Origin: CAZIBG01 sp964536985
GTDB lineage: Bacteria > Patescibacteriota > Saccharimonadia > Saccharimonadales > AWTP1-31
Assembly: GCA_964536985.1 (NCBI GenBank)
Contig: CAZIBG010000003.1
Location: forward strand, 30,067 to 94,066
Direction of reading: 5' to 3'
Length of the DNA: 64,000 bases
Made by a program: the position numbers and the translations under genes. Every line of letters begins with the position of its first letter. Position 1 is the first letter of the stretch. This document shows, in pieces, positions 8,223 to 17,456 of this stretch. The notes beneath the pieces are model-generated. The model did not search any database. It was not told the origin of the DNA and worked only from the letters and a program-made list of their open reading frames with translations.

Positions 8223-9328
8223 GTAAAAACCTAAAAGTTGCCATTGTCCATGACTGGTTAGTTGGCGGTGGATCGGAACGAGTCGTCGAACAACTGCACA
8301 AGATCTATCCTGATGCCCCAATCTACACCTCCTACTGCACACCCGCTTGGCGAAAAAAGTTAGACGACAAAGTAGTCACCGGCTATTTGCAGCGATGGCC
8401 GTTCGGGGCGATTCGTCGGATTGCCATCATCTCTAGCGCCCTCCGAATTCAATGGTTTGGCAGCCTCGATTTCAGTGGCTACGATCTGGTAATAAGTAGC
8501 ACGGGCAACGGCGAAGCAAACGATATCAATGTTCCAGAGGGCACAAAACACATCAGTTACTGCCATGCCCCAACGCACTACTACTGGCGAAGCTATAAAA
8601 AATATCTGGCCAACCCTGGCTTTGGCCCGCTTAACTTTTTTGCACGTATTGGCCTGCGATTCTTTGTTGGCCCCTTCCGAAAACGAGATTACAAAGCCGC
8701 TCAGAAAGCAGACTACATTATTGCTAACTCCCACTTTATTGCAGAAGAAATCAAGAAGTATTATGACCGTGATGCGACCGTTATTAACCCTCCTGTCGAC
8801 ACCGATCGACTCAAGCATGACTTCACCGGTAAACGCGCAGGATACGTGACGGTTGGTCGTCAGGTGTTATATAAGCACACTGAATTATTGGTGGATGCCT
8901 GTACCCAGCTTGAGCTTCCACTAAAGGTGGTTGGTAATGGCCCCGAACATGCTGACCTTGTTCGCAGGGCTGGCCCAACTGTCTCATTCCATACCGATGT
9001 TTCCGACGCCCAGGTGATCTCCTACCTAGCCGGGGCTGAGGCTTTTCTGTTTGCTGCCATCGAAGATTTTGGTATAGCACCAGTAGAAGCAGTTGCAGCT
9101 GGCACGCCGGTAATCGCCCTGGATGCAGGCGGTGCTCGAGACTATGTGATCGACGGTAGAACAGGACTATTCTTTGAAGAACAAACCAGCGAAAGCCTTT
9201 GCCAGATCCTCGAAGCATTTGATGGCAAACGCTTTAATAGTCGCCAGATTACTTCGTTTGCTCGGACATTCTCGGAGCAGAATTTCCGCAAGAAAATCAC
9301 TGACTTTATCACCGACAAAATCACTTAG
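8219..9328 (+). CDS. Glycosyltransferase family 4 (WbaZ-like)
   Basis: A 369-residue GT-B glycosyltransferase. The N-terminal domain starts with VAIVHDWLVGGGSERVVEQL, typical of GT4 mannosyl- or rhamnosyltransferases of O-antigen loci. The C-terminal donor domain has VTVGRQVLYKHTELLVDAC, then EDFGIAPVEAVAAGTPVIALDAGGARDYV (the EX7E region). The conserved HAPTHYYWRSYKKY segment after ISYC is shared with WbaZ-type proteins. It is translationally coupled to the priming transferase, so it probably adds the second sugar of the repeat unit at the cytoplasmic face. Donor and linkage unknown. Confidence 0.85.
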   Translation: MSKNLKVAIVHDWLVGGGSERVVEQLHKIYPDAPIYTSYCTPAWRKKLDDKVVTGYLQRWPFGAIRRIAIISSALRIQWFGSLDFSGYDLVISSTGNGEANDINVPEGTKHISYCHAPTHYYWRSYKKYLANPGFGPLNFFARIGLRFFVGPFRKRDYKAAQKADYIIANSHFIAEEIKKYYDRDATVINPPVDTDRLKHDFTGKRAGYVTVGRQVLYKHTELLVDACTQLELPLKVVGNGPEHADLVRRAGPTVSFHTDVSDAQVISYLAGAEAFLFAAIEDFGIAPVEAVAAGTPVIALDAGGARDYVIDGRTGLFFEEQTSESLCQILEAFDGKRFNSRQITSFARTFSEQNFRKKITDFITDKIT

Positions 9329-9346
9329 CTCAATCTGTTATTGTCC

Positions 9347-9375
9347 TTGGTTATTCGTCCATAATATTGTATAAT
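9347..9375 (+). promoter_or_regulatory. Leaderless promoter of the double-GNAT gene
   Basis: TTGGTT (9347-9352), 17 nt, TATAAT (9370-9375), then 6 nt and ATG at 9382. This sets the start at 9382 rather than at the upstream ATG (9367), which would overlap the -10 box. Confidence 0.7.
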
Positions 9376-9381
9376 AGGCTA

Positions 9382-10317
9382 ATGAGTGAACGTCGCTTGT
9401 GGACGCCCGACAACCACAAAGAACAACCGTTAGAAATTCCTGTTTCCGAAACAGTAGTTCTGCGCGAACTAATGCTTGCTGACAGTCTTGAACTTTTTGA
9501 ATTAATCGCCGCCAGTGGCGACCATCTGGCTCAGTTCGGCGACACTACCGCCCGTAAATATAAAACTCTAGAATCAGTAGAGGAACTATATAGGCAAAAA
9601 GACCCTGGGACTCGACGCTTCGGTATCCGTGACAAAGGAGAACTGGTTGGTTTTATCAAGTTCGGCCACTTTAATGACCAATTTGGTGAGATTGGATACT
9701 GGCTTGGCAAGGATTACGAAGGGCATGGCTACATGACCGATGCCGTGCAGACACTAGCAGAACACGCCACAAGAGTATGGGGATATACAGAGGCAGTGGC
9801 GATTACTAATAGCGAAAATACCGCTAGTCAGCGAGTTCTGAAAAGAGCCGGCTTTATTTTTCTAGGTGAGCAACCATCCCAGCCGCCATCGAATCTTTAT
9901 AGTTACAGCGAGCCTCCTGTCGTGTCTGTTAAAAAAACCGTTCTACCTCGTGATGAGCTTACGATTTTCGACCTGAAAACGGACGCTGGGTGCTTACAAG
10001 CTACACTCGATCCTGCATCTCGTTGGTTCGGAATAGCTAACGTCGATGTCGAGCCACTATATCGTCGTCATGGAATTGGTAAGGTTCTACTCAGAAAAGC
10101 CCTGGAAGTCGCCCAGGATAATGATGCACCGCTTATCTATGCGGCAATCACCTCCCGTGAGGCAATCGATGCCTTTCGGACTGTCTTTGGTCATAAAGCC
10201 ATAGGCGTCTCTATTGAAGGCAGTTATGCGCCATACGAGGAACCAGGTCACGCCGATGCCAAAGCCGGGCTCTGGATACCTGTACCCGCAAAACGACGAA
10301 CAGTTCCTAGTTCTTAG
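9382..10317 (+). CDS. Protein with two GNAT acetyltransferase domains
   Basis: 311 residues from the chosen ATG. The N-terminal half is a RimJ/RimL-type GNAT domain: VVLRELMLADSLELFELI, then IGYWLGKDYEGHGYMTDAV (the acetyl-CoA loop) and SENTASQRVLKRAGFIFLGE. The second half has another GNAT acetyl-CoA motif, VEPLYRRHGIGKVLLRKALE, and ends in a beta-strand-rich tail. GNAT proteins move acetyl groups from acetyl-CoA to amines of proteins or small molecules. The tail overlaps the convergent glycosyltransferase by 11 nt. The substrate is unknown; RimJ likeness is a family-level statement only. Confidence 0.8.
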   Translation: MSERRLWTPDNHKEQPLEIPVSETVVLRELMLADSLELFELIAASGDHLAQFGDTTARKYKTLESVEELYRQKDPGTRRFGIRDKGELVGFIKFGHFNDQFGEIGYWLGKDYEGHGYMTDAVQTLAEHATRVWGYTEAVAITNSENTASQRVLKRAGFIFLGEQPSQPPSNLYSYSEPPVVSVKKTVLPRDELTIFDLKTDAGCLQATLDPASRWFGIANVDVEPLYRRHGIGKVLLRKALEVAQDNDAPLIYAAITSREAIDAFRTVFGHKAIGVSIEGSYAPYEEPGHADAKAGLWIPVPAKRRTVPSS

Positions 10318-11281
10318 ACTTAGGGAACTTGATCTCTTTGATGCCTTCGTACATTTTCTCTTGGTTATTCAGGAGACGCACTTGCATGTCAGCCAGCAAT
10401 CCAACAACCCACATTATTATCGCTAGTGTGGTGAGGTAAATACCAACGAATCCTAGGAACTTGTATGGAGTTAGCTCGTCAGTACGGATCCAGTGAATAC
10501 CTAAGAATATAAAGCTGGCCATTCCCAATGTGAATGGCACAAGTCCGAGCCAGCCAAAGAATCTTAGTGGTGCAAAGTCACGGTAAGCACGAAGAATATT
10601 AACAGCGCTAGTAGCAATATAGCCCGGAATACTCGTAACCACGCGTGACTTACGGCCCGGGAAATAGGTAACTTTTACGGGGATGGCGACGATGCGCATG
10701 CGCTTCATGGCCATTACCTGGAAAGCTTCTTGAGTGTAGGTATGAACGCCATTAATATTAAGTGTCAGTAATGCTTTGCGATTATAGGCACGGAAGCCAC
10801 AGGTAACATCCGGAAAAGCCTGACCGCTAAGTTTGCCTGTTACCCACGCACCCAACTTATTACCATAATACTTGCCGCCGGGCATGTTTAGTGGCTTTTC
10901 TACCTTGCCTGTTTCTGGATTAGTAAATCTATCGGCAGCCACAAAGTCGGCAGTGTCGTCAACAATCGGTTTTACAAACTGAGGGATGTCAGCCGGATTA
11001 AACTGCATGTCACCATCGATGTTAATAAGGATATCTGCACCTCGGCTCAGCGCCAGATCGACAGCCTCCCGGAAGCGAAACGCCAAGCGCTTGTTTATGC
11101 CGTCATTTCGGGTCATGGCTCCATGCTTCTGGGCGATTGCAACGGTATCATCAGTGCCACCATCATTAATGACCCACTTTTCGATGGTTGTTACGCCCGG
11201 TATTTTAGATGGAATAGCATCCAGCACCTGGCCAATAGTCTTGGCTTCATTCATACAGATCGACACAACAACTAGCTTCAT
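10307..11281 (-). CDS. Glycosyltransferase family 2, dolichol-phosphate-mannose-synthase-like
   Basis: A 324-residue GT-A enzyme. It opens with KLVVVSICMNEAKTIGQVL, has the donor-binding INDGGTDDT and the metal-site ILINIDGDMQFNPADI. GGKYYGNKLGAWVTGKL and DVTCGFRAYNRKALL are typical of DPM1/GtrB-like polyprenyl-phosphate glycosyltransferases. Two C-terminal helices (about 240-300) anchor it. It probably loads a sugar on a polyprenyl phosphate, to be flipped by a GtrA-type protein, one of which is encoded divergently just to the right. A GGGGAG ribosome site precedes the ATG; TACAAT lies at 11300-11305. Confidence 0.85.
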   Translation of the reverse strand: MKLVVVSICMNEAKTIGQVLDAIPSKIPGVTTIEKWVINDGGTDDTVAIAQKHGAMTRNDGINKRLAFRFREAVDLALSRGADILINIDGDMQFNPADIPQFVKPIVDDTADFVAADRFTNPETGKVEKPLNMPGGKYYGNKLGAWVTGKLSGQAFPDVTCGFRAYNRKALLTLNINGVHTYTQEAFQVMAMKRMRIVAIPVKVTYFPGRKSRVVTSIPGYIATSAVNILRAYRDFAPLRFFGWLGLVPFTLGMASFIFLGIHWIRTDELTPYKFLGFVGIYLTTLAIIMWVVGLLADMQVRLLNNQEKMYEGIKEIKFPKSKN

Positions 11282-11400
11282 AACTCCCCTTCTTTAGGCT
11301 ATTGTAACATCATAGTAACAGGATTGTGAGCTCAAATTCTCATGCAGTAACCTGCTATACTTATAGCTGCATATGTTAATCTTTACTCTAAACTGGTCAA

Positions 11401-11808
11401 ATGGAAACAACCATAAATAAAACTGATAGAACTATCTTCAAACAGTTCAGTGTATACTTTTTAGTTGCACTTGTAGGACTATTTTTTGATTTTACTTCTC
11501 TAATATTACTTCGCGAGATACTTGGCCTATACTACTTGGTCGCTGCAGCTTGCGGCTTTTCTATTGGATTGATAGTAGTGTATATTCTTAGTAATAAATT
11601 TGTATTCTCTAACCCTAAGATATCATCCACTAAACTTCAGTTCTTATTATTTGCACTTATTGGCATAATAGGGCTTGGTATTCTTAGTATTTTGATGTGG
11701 CTTTTTACCGAAGTCTCTGGACTGAATTATATCTTGTCAAAAATCATTGCAACAGTTTTTGTGTATTTCTGGAATTTTTTTGCCAGAAAATCGATGTATA
11801 ACGCCTAA
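11401..11808 (+). CDS. GtrA family membrane protein
   Basis: A 135-residue protein with four membrane helices and the GtrA pattern: KQFSVYFLVALVGLFFDFTS, then AAACGFSIGLIVVYILSNKFVF, with an aromatic-rich C-terminus (VYFWNFFARKSMY). GtrA proteins are thought to flip polyprenyl-phosphate-linked sugars. The neighbouring GtrB-like transferase at 10307 is the natural partner. TAAACT (11389-11394) stands 6 nt before the ATG with no Shine-Dalgarno; an extended -10 (TGCTATACT, 11353-11361) also lies upstream. It overlaps the convergent gene by 4 nt. Confidence 0.8.
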   Translation: METTINKTDRTIFKQFSVYFLVALVGLFFDFTSLILLREILGLYYLVAAACGFSIGLIVVYILSNKFVFSNPKISSTKLQFLLFALIGIIGLGILSILMWLFTEVSGLNYILSKIIATVFVYFWNFFARKSMYNA

Positions 11809-12623
11809 TTAAAATAGATTGTTTTGGCAAAGTTTACTGCCTTTTCAACTCTATCGCAATTAGTTCCATTATCACCAGGTCGCATTTCTATAGACACGTA
11901 ACCAGTGTAGTTATTCTTTCTTAAACAGGACGCTGCACTTACATGGTCCACATCCTTCCTGTAATCCACTTGTTCAAGCATTGGAGAACTAATATGAAAA
12001 TGCTTAATTATATCTATAGAGGAATTTATAGACTCTTTAAGGTTGTCGCCTGCAAGCGTCATACAAGCCGTATCAAGATGCAATCCAAAGCCATCGTTAT
12101 TAATTCTTCTAACCAACTTGTCTCCTTCTTTGGCGGTGGTTACGTAATCACAGGAATATTGAGTAGCATTCGGCTCTATACACAAAACTACATTGTTTTT
12201 TCTCGCCACATTCGCGAGATCGGTAAAGAATCCAACAGCAATCGCGTCTGCGGCTTCATTAGAGAGTAATCCTTTTTGTCGATTCTTTGGCGATCCGAAA
12301 ACCATTCTCTTTATACCCATCATACCTGCTAATATTATGAACTTCTCTAGATACTCGTAACATTCTTGGCGATTATTCTGGTCTTCGAAGATTTTTAGGT
12401 CTGGTCGTGAAAACAACATGGACTGTACGGCAACAACATTTATTCCATAACCTTCCCACCATTTAACAACCTTCTGAGCTTCCTCGTAACCAACTTTTGT
12501 TGGGTCTTCCCATATTTTAGTTAAAGCAAGTTCAACATTCCTTACACCGAGTCTTTGCAGGGTCTCCGCGACGGCCGTCTCTTCTTCGCTTGTCCATGCT
12601 ATGCTTGATACCGCTAATTCCAT
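11805..12623 (-). CDS. Sugar phosphate isomerase/epimerase-like TIM-barrel protein
   Basis: A 272-residue protein with the xylose-isomerase-like TIM-barrel pattern: LAVSSIAWTSEEE at the start, KRMVFGSPKNRQKG, NNVVLCIEPNATQYSCDYV with the metal-site glutamate, GLHLDTACMTLAGDN with the metal-site His/Asp, IKHFHISSPM, and YVSIEMRPGDNG near the end. These enzymes isomerise or epimerise sugars or polyols using a divalent metal. The upstream epimerase stop meets this start at 12623, so the two are coupled and probably act on the same sugar pathway. The exact substrate is unknown. Confidence 0.8.
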   Translation of the reverse strand: MELAVSSIAWTSEEETAVAETLQRLGVRNVELALTKIWEDPTKVGYEEAQKVVKWWEGYGINVVAVQSMLFSRPDLKIFEDQNNRQECYEYLEKFIILAGMMGIKRMVFGSPKNRQKGLLSNEAADAIAVGFFTDLANVARKNNVVLCIEPNATQYSCDYVTTAKEGDKLVRRINNDGFGLHLDTACMTLAGDNLKESINSSIDIIKHFHISSPMLEQVDYRKDVDHVSAASCLRKNNYTGYVSIEMRPGDNGTNCDRVEKAVNFAKTIYFN

Positions 12624-13393
12624 TATGCCTTTCCCTTGTATCGTCGTACAAAATTTCTAATCTCAGAAAGCTCTTGTTCCTTGGAGCATATATAGTCGTC
12701 TTCAGCTCCAAATATTTTGGCATATTTTGTTCGCACATCAAAAATTGCAGGTGTAACATTTTCAGGTAAATTAGTGAATTCCATTCCAAACGCTTCTTTA
12801 GCAACTTCTTCAGTTGAAACTGGCGGGGTCGCGAGATTAAGAAGTGATAGACCATGCTTTAAAGCAATCTCAATGTCACGCCAAATATTGTCTAAATTAT
12901 AGTACTGGTAGACCCCGTCTCTATGTATTTTATCGAGTTGGTTGTTATGCAAAAGATCAAATATAACGTTCTTCTTTATCCCATCCCCGTATAGACCAGG
13001 GAGCCTAACAATTATAGTGTCGAAAGCTTCGCGGCAATAATTTTCAAGATAATATCTGTTAACACCATATGGCAGAAGACCATCAGTTTCGATTTTTGAG
13101 TCTTCGTTCACATTGTTGGTATGCTTGTACACTCCAACCGTGGATATGAGTACTAACTTGCGGATTTTAGCTTTTTTTATGTGAGAAATATATTCATCTA
13201 TTTCTGATCGGTCTTTCTCTGGCTCCTTATTTATCTTCCACATCTCCGCCCTGTTAGCCGCAGAAACCACAAGATCATACGACTTACCTTCAATATCAGC
13301 TATATTTCGACTATTGTAATAATCTGTAAAAGAATGCTGTTGCTTTATATTTCCTCCAACAAAACCTGTATATCCGATAAGTGCACTTCTCAT
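12623..13393 (-). CDS. NAD-dependent epimerase/dehydratase-like protein
   Basis: 256 residues from the ATG at 13393. It starts directly with the Rossmann strand MRSALIGYTGFVGGNI, in which GYTGFVG stands for the GxxGxxG motif. LVLISTVGVYK and the active-site tyrosine region GVNRYYLENYCREAF follow (YxxxE in place of YxxxK, so the catalytic lysine may be missing). An AGGAGG site 9 nt upstream supports this start over a longer frame beginning at 13456; TATAAT is at 13416-13421. Short-chain reductases of this family change NDP-sugars, but the lost lysine makes enzyme activity uncertain. Confidence 0.7.
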   Translation of the reverse strand: MRSALIGYTGFVGGNIKQQHSFTDYYNSRNIADIEGKSYDLVVSAANRAEMWKINKEPEKDRSEIDEYISHIKKAKIRKLVLISTVGVYKHTNNVNEDSKIETDGLLPYGVNRYYLENYCREAFDTIIVRLPGLYGDGIKKNVIFDLLHNNQLDKIHRDGVYQYYNLDNIWRDIEIALKHGLSLLNLATPPVSTEEVAKEAFGMEFTNLPENVTPAIFDVRTKYAKIFGAEDDYICSKEQELSEIRNFVRRYKGKA

Positions 13394-13510
13394 TTCATCA
13401 GTCCTCCTGGGGTACATTATACTTCTAGGTAAAGGAATTGCCACTAGTCTTTTCATGGCAAGATTAGTATTAGGGTGTCATAACTGTATGCGATAAAATA
13501 TTGTTAGCAA

Positions 13511-15646
13511 ATGTTAATAAAACTAAACAGATTATTGAAATTTTTATATAAATATAGACTTGGTATTGCTTTTATTGCTTCCGCATTATCTATGATGATT
13601 CTATTAATTTGGCTGGTTTTATTGGCCTTCATTCACGGAACTGATGTTAATACTTACGCTGCAAACGGCACATTTCAACTTTACAACCCACTTAGAAGGA
13701 TTAGCGATGGACAACGTCTTGGGATAGATTTTCCTTTCTTCCATGGAATCGGCATACCCTTAATTCACTATCCTATATTCTGTTTACTCGGTAGTGGATT
13801 GTTTGCAGTAGAAACTTCAAAATGGTTGATCTCCCCTATAGTTTACATTTCCTCCTCGCTCATCTTTTTTTATTCAGTATTTCAAGATATCAAAAGAAGT
13901 ACAGTAGCCGCTAGCCTTATGACAATTGTAGCCTTGAGCTGGTTTGATTCTTTCTGGCCAACTAACTCCCTCATTGGCCTCCGTGGCACTCTTCCCGTCT
14001 TAATTGCTAGCGCACTTCTTTGGCCATCTGTAAAATATATAGAATTTAGTAAGGTAAAAATATATACCAATGAATGCATTGCTATTTTCCTTCTTGGATT
14101 ATCAATCCCCTTTGGCACCGAACAAGGGCTTGCGGCCATAATAGCGTACGTACTTATGCATATAATTAGAATAATAAAAACCAAACATAATAATAAATTA
14201 CATGAATCTACCAATCTTGGAATAAAGATTTTGTGCGTTTTAAGTATTTGTCTTCTATCAGTGGCAATCATATCTAGAGGAAGTCCATTTCCAGCCCTTA
14301 AATACGCTCTACTTGATGTACCGGGAGATCAAGGTTGGTATTTTGGGACGAATCCTGCGACATTCCTAACATGGAGCAACTTACTACCAATGCTTTTTGA
14401 GAGGAAAATGATATTTATCTGGATATCCATAGTCGCAGGCATTGTTGCATTAATCCCCGTTCTACGAACTAAGAAGTACAATTATCAAGTTACATTCATG
14501 CTAATATACGGACTAATCGCCTTTTTAGGCACAACTAGCGGCTACTATTCACCAGTTTTACAATTAATTCCCCTGCAAAGAATGATGACCCTAGCCACAG
14601 TCGCAACATTGGTAATGTTTGCATTTAATTGTCAAAGAACCACTAGTCATGCCACAACTGGGGGCAACATCACCCTCAATAAATTAACTACTTTTGTGTT
14701 AGCCGCCGCCTTCACGGCTTTTCCTGCCATGCTCATCAAACAAAAGATTTCTCTAATTAATGGTCTCGATGTTAAAGCTACTATACAAAAATCACAGCTG
14801 GCAAGAGTATCCGATGATTACCTTGTCGCAGGTTTGGGTTGGAAATCTAGCATAGATTCATTCAGGGGTTATATAAAACCAAATGATGTTATTTGGTCTA
14901 CCTACACTAGTGTCTACGATAGGGTATTTGGTAACCAACTAAATAAATCAAGCGGTGGGGAGGACTACATAATACACGCACTTGGCAATAGCAGGCGAGC
15001 TGCTTATGAAAAAAGCTTTGTTAGAACACGACCGGATGTTGTCATAACATTGAAGCCCAGTTATTTTCTTTTTGAAGAATGGCTATGGAATAATCACTGG
15101 TCAATTTATGAAGATATCTTAACGAACTATTCGTTAGTTACGGAAAATAACTCCCATTACTTATGGAAATTAAAAAAGACAAAATTGGTCAATAATGATC
15201 CTAGCATAAAGGCGGAGATTACGGACAACTCCATCGTAATTCCTGCAAACGGCAAAGAACAGCCAGTAGTATACTCAGTGACTATACATTATCAGTCTAA
15301 AACTACCGTTCCACTTGCCAACAGATATACAAGATATCATTTACAAAATGATAGTTTAAGCAAAGCTCAAATGTTACTAGTTTCTCTTCCATCTGATAAA
15401 AACACATGGACAGTACCTGTTGTTAAAATGCCAAAGGAAGATGAAACAGCTTTACGAACAACAGTAAATGGAATCTCTCCATTCTCGAGTTTAAGTATTA
15501 CCGGCGCAACTTATCGAGTAGTAAGTATAGATAAAGACAATCTGAAACCGTTTGAAAATAACTTATGCTCCAATTATAGCAAATATGGATTACCCACGGA
15601 AAGGCCGTGGAGATGTGATATGTCCGCTTTTACCGTTAAATACTAG
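13511..15646 (+). CDS. Large multi-pass membrane protein of the glycan island
   Basis: A 711-residue protein not recognised at family level. It has about ten membrane helices in the first 425 residues (for example GIAFIASALSMMILLIWLVL), then a soluble extracytoplasmic part of nearly 290 residues that ends with a Cys-containing segment (NLCSNYSKYGLPTERPWRC). A many-helix half followed by an outer soluble half is the plan of GT-C-type or mannosyltransferase-like envelope proteins, but no diagnostic motif is plain. TATTGT (13499-13504) stands 6 nt before the ATG. Codons here are A/T-rich compared with the core genes. Function unknown; a role in glycan assembly is inferred from location. Confidence 0.6.
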   Translation: MLIKLNRLLKFLYKYRLGIAFIASALSMMILLIWLVLLAFIHGTDVNTYAANGTFQLYNPLRRISDGQRLGIDFPFFHGIGIPLIHYPIFCLLGSGLFAVETSKWLISPIVYISSSLIFFYSVFQDIKRSTVAASLMTIVALSWFDSFWPTNSLIGLRGTLPVLIASALLWPSVKYIEFSKVKIYTNECIAIFLLGLSIPFGTEQGLAAIIAYVLMHIIRIIKTKHNNKLHESTNLGIKILCVLSICLLSVAIISRGSPFPALKYALLDVPGDQGWYFGTNPATFLTWSNLLPMLFERKMIFIWISIVAGIVALIPVLRTKKYNYQVTFMLIYGLIAFLGTTSGYYSPVLQLIPLQRMMTLATVATLVMFAFNCQRTTSHATTGGNITLNKLTTFVLAAAFTAFPAMLIKQKISLINGLDVKATIQKSQLARVSDDYLVAGLGWKSSIDSFRGYIKPNDVIWSTYTSVYDRVFGNQLNKSSGGEDYIIHALGNSRRAAYEKSFVRTRPDVVITLKPSYFLFEEWLWNNHWSIYEDILTNYSLVTENNSHYLWKLKKTKLVNNDPSIKAEITDNSIVIPANGKEQPVVYSVTIHYQSKTTVPLANRYTRYHLQNDSLSKAQMLLVSLPSDKNTWTVPVVKMPKEDETALRTTVNGISPFSSLSITGATYRVVSIDKDNLKPFENNLCSNYSKYGLPTERPWRCDMSAFTVKY

Positions 15647-15665
15647 TGTAGTCTGAACATTGTTG

Positions 15666-16478
15666 CTATTTCTTGTATTTTCCGAGCACCGCTAATAGCA
15701 GTATTTTCATGATGCTCATATTTCCTTTTATTGGACTTATCTTTGTGGGTGTTTTACCGGTCTTCGGGTATGTTCTCGTAACAGGCGTTTCAGTCACTTT
15801 ATATTTTTTGTTCCGAGAACTTTCAATTGCCAAATAATAGTGAAGTTCGTAAGTCTGAAAAATATCCCTAAACACTGCAATCTTTTTATCATTAAGCAGA
15901 GAGGCGCTATAGGCACGAAATCCATTTGTAGTATCCGTATGTTTTTTACCCGAAGCTATACTAATTAGCGGTGAATGGATTAGTTTCAAGCCTGCATGTC
16001 TCAGCTTTGGAGTATTGACAGCTTTCCCACCCGGAATATATCTTGAACCCTGGATATGATCATAGCCCTGATCAAGTAGCGCCACAAAACTAGGAATGGC
16101 CGATATGTCATCCTTGCCATTACCATCGACAACAATCACCCCCAGGTAACCTTCGCTTAAGGCCCACGCAAAGGCCATACGCATTTGAGCACTTAACTTG
16201 CCACTGCCCTTCTTGGTAAGCAATGCTCTAATATTGTTCTTTTCTAGAAATCTGGGCTCAAGTGAGCCATCAGTACTACCCCCGTCAGCAATTACGATAT
16301 CGACCTGTTCATCATAAATGCTCATATTTTTTATCTGTTTTTTTATTTTTTCACCTTCGTTAATAACAAATACGCATACTACGTATTTAGAATTTTTTAC
16401 TCGGAATATTTTTTCAGTGAATCTAGGGAATTCCCAGTTAGGGTGTTCAGCGTGGATTTTATTATAGGTGGTATTCAT
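15666..16478 (-). CDS. Glycosyltransferase family 2
   Basis: A 270-residue GT-A protein: VVCVFVINEGEKIKKQIKNM, VDIVIADGGSTDGS, and a metal-site region VIVVDGNGKDDISAIPSFV. HIQGSRYIPGGKAVNTPKLR and TDTTNGFRAYSASLL match polyprenyl-phosphate glycosyltransferases (DPM1-like). It has no C-terminal membrane anchor apart from a weak hydrophobic end. The gene starts 6 nt after the stop of the upstream glycosyltransferase and ends 19 nt from the convergent 711-residue protein. Donor unknown. Confidence 0.8.
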   Translation of the reverse strand: MNTTYNKIHAEHPNWEFPRFTEKIFRVKNSKYVVCVFVINEGEKIKKQIKNMSIYDEQVDIVIADGGSTDGSLEPRFLEKNNIRALLTKKGSGKLSAQMRMAFAWALSEGYLGVIVVDGNGKDDISAIPSFVALLDQGYDHIQGSRYIPGGKAVNTPKLRHAGLKLIHSPLISIASGKKHTDTTNGFRAYSASLLNDKKIAVFRDIFQTYELHYYLAIESSRNKKYKVTETPVTRTYPKTGKTPTKISPIKGNMSIMKILLLAVLGKYKK

Positions 16479-16484
16479 AGTATT

Positions 16485-17456
16485 TTACTTTGTTACATTT
16501 CTTCTAGTTTCGTCCGCTAGACTTATGGTGCTACTGAGCTCATTCATTATATGGTATGGCTGCTCATTCCGCGACTCAATGAGTATTTTACCGAGGTATT
16601 CAGAAATTACTGTCATTATGAGGAATAGTAGCAAGAACATAAGCGATAATTGAAGCGAGAGTGTTGTCCAGCCTTTCTCGATATTATCTCTTGTTACATT
16701 AACTAAGACTACATAGAGGGCGTAGAAAACGTTAATGGAGCTGGCCGCAAGTCCTATGTAACTTAAAAACCTCAAAGGGTGGCTAGAATAACTGAATAAT
16801 ATATCCAGAGCCTTGAGGATCAACTTACCTCCACTCACCTGGGAGTATGATGTGACATTATTCGGTAGGCTATAATTAAAGTTTACTGATTCAAAACCGA
16901 TAATTTTTGAAAGGTGCCTAAAGTGCCGGATATTACGACCACTTCGAGTAAGCGCATTTGCCACATTTCGGTTTATGCATATAAAATTTGTGGATCCATT
17001 AGGTATAACAATCCCAAGATACTTCCTGTTGTACCAATAAAAGCAGCGCACGCCCAATCTTTCAATCGCGTTTTTACGCTTCAGATTATCAGCCACTCCA
17101 AATACTATGTCGGTCTTTAAATTTTCCGTAATAAAGTTTGTGATCTTATCTACGGGATCATTGTTATATAAGATACATACGTAGTCTCCAATAACAGACT
17201 CTACGCCCGCGAATATCGCATTATCTATGTCTGTAATTTTAGATAAGCGTACTATACGTATGCAGGGAACTTTAGGCAGGATGTTCATGCTCTCCGTTAG
17301 TTCCTTTTTACTCAGTCCGTTATCTATGACTACCACCTCATAATTAGAATAGTTAGCCTTTAATATATTGGTGGCGTCTTTGATTCTTTTAGCCATATTG
17401 AAGCTATAAGCATCCGAAATTAAAACAACCGAAACAAAGATATCATTTCTTTTCAT
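16485..17456 (-). CDS. Divergent glycosyltransferase family 2 with C-terminal membrane anchor
   Basis: 323 residues from the second in-frame ATG, at 17456, chosen because the longer frame adds a poor N-terminus and overlaps the upstream gene more. FVSVVLISDAYSFNMAKRIK and YEVVVIDNGLSKKELTES give the GT2 fold. The usual DxD is replaced by YNNDPVDKI, so metal or donor binding may differ. Two C-terminal helices (about 220-300) resemble GtrB-like anchors. It overlaps the upstream flavoprotein gene by 14 nt. Family confident, activity less so. Confidence 0.7.
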   Translation of the reverse strand: MKRNDIFVSVVLISDAYSFNMAKRIKDATNILKANYSNYEVVVIDNGLSKKELTESMNILPKVPCIRIVRLSKITDIDNAIFAGVESVIGDYVCILYNNDPVDKITNFITENLKTDIVFGVADNLKRKNAIERLGVRCFYWYNRKYLGIVIPNGSTNFICINRNVANALTRSGRNIRHFRHLSKIIGFESVNFNYSLPNNVTSYSQVSGGKLILKALDILFSYSSHPLRFLSYIGLAASSINVFYALYVVLVNVTRDNIEKGWTTLSLQLSLMFLLLFLIMTVISEYLGKILIESRNEQPYHIMNELSSTISLADETRRNVTK

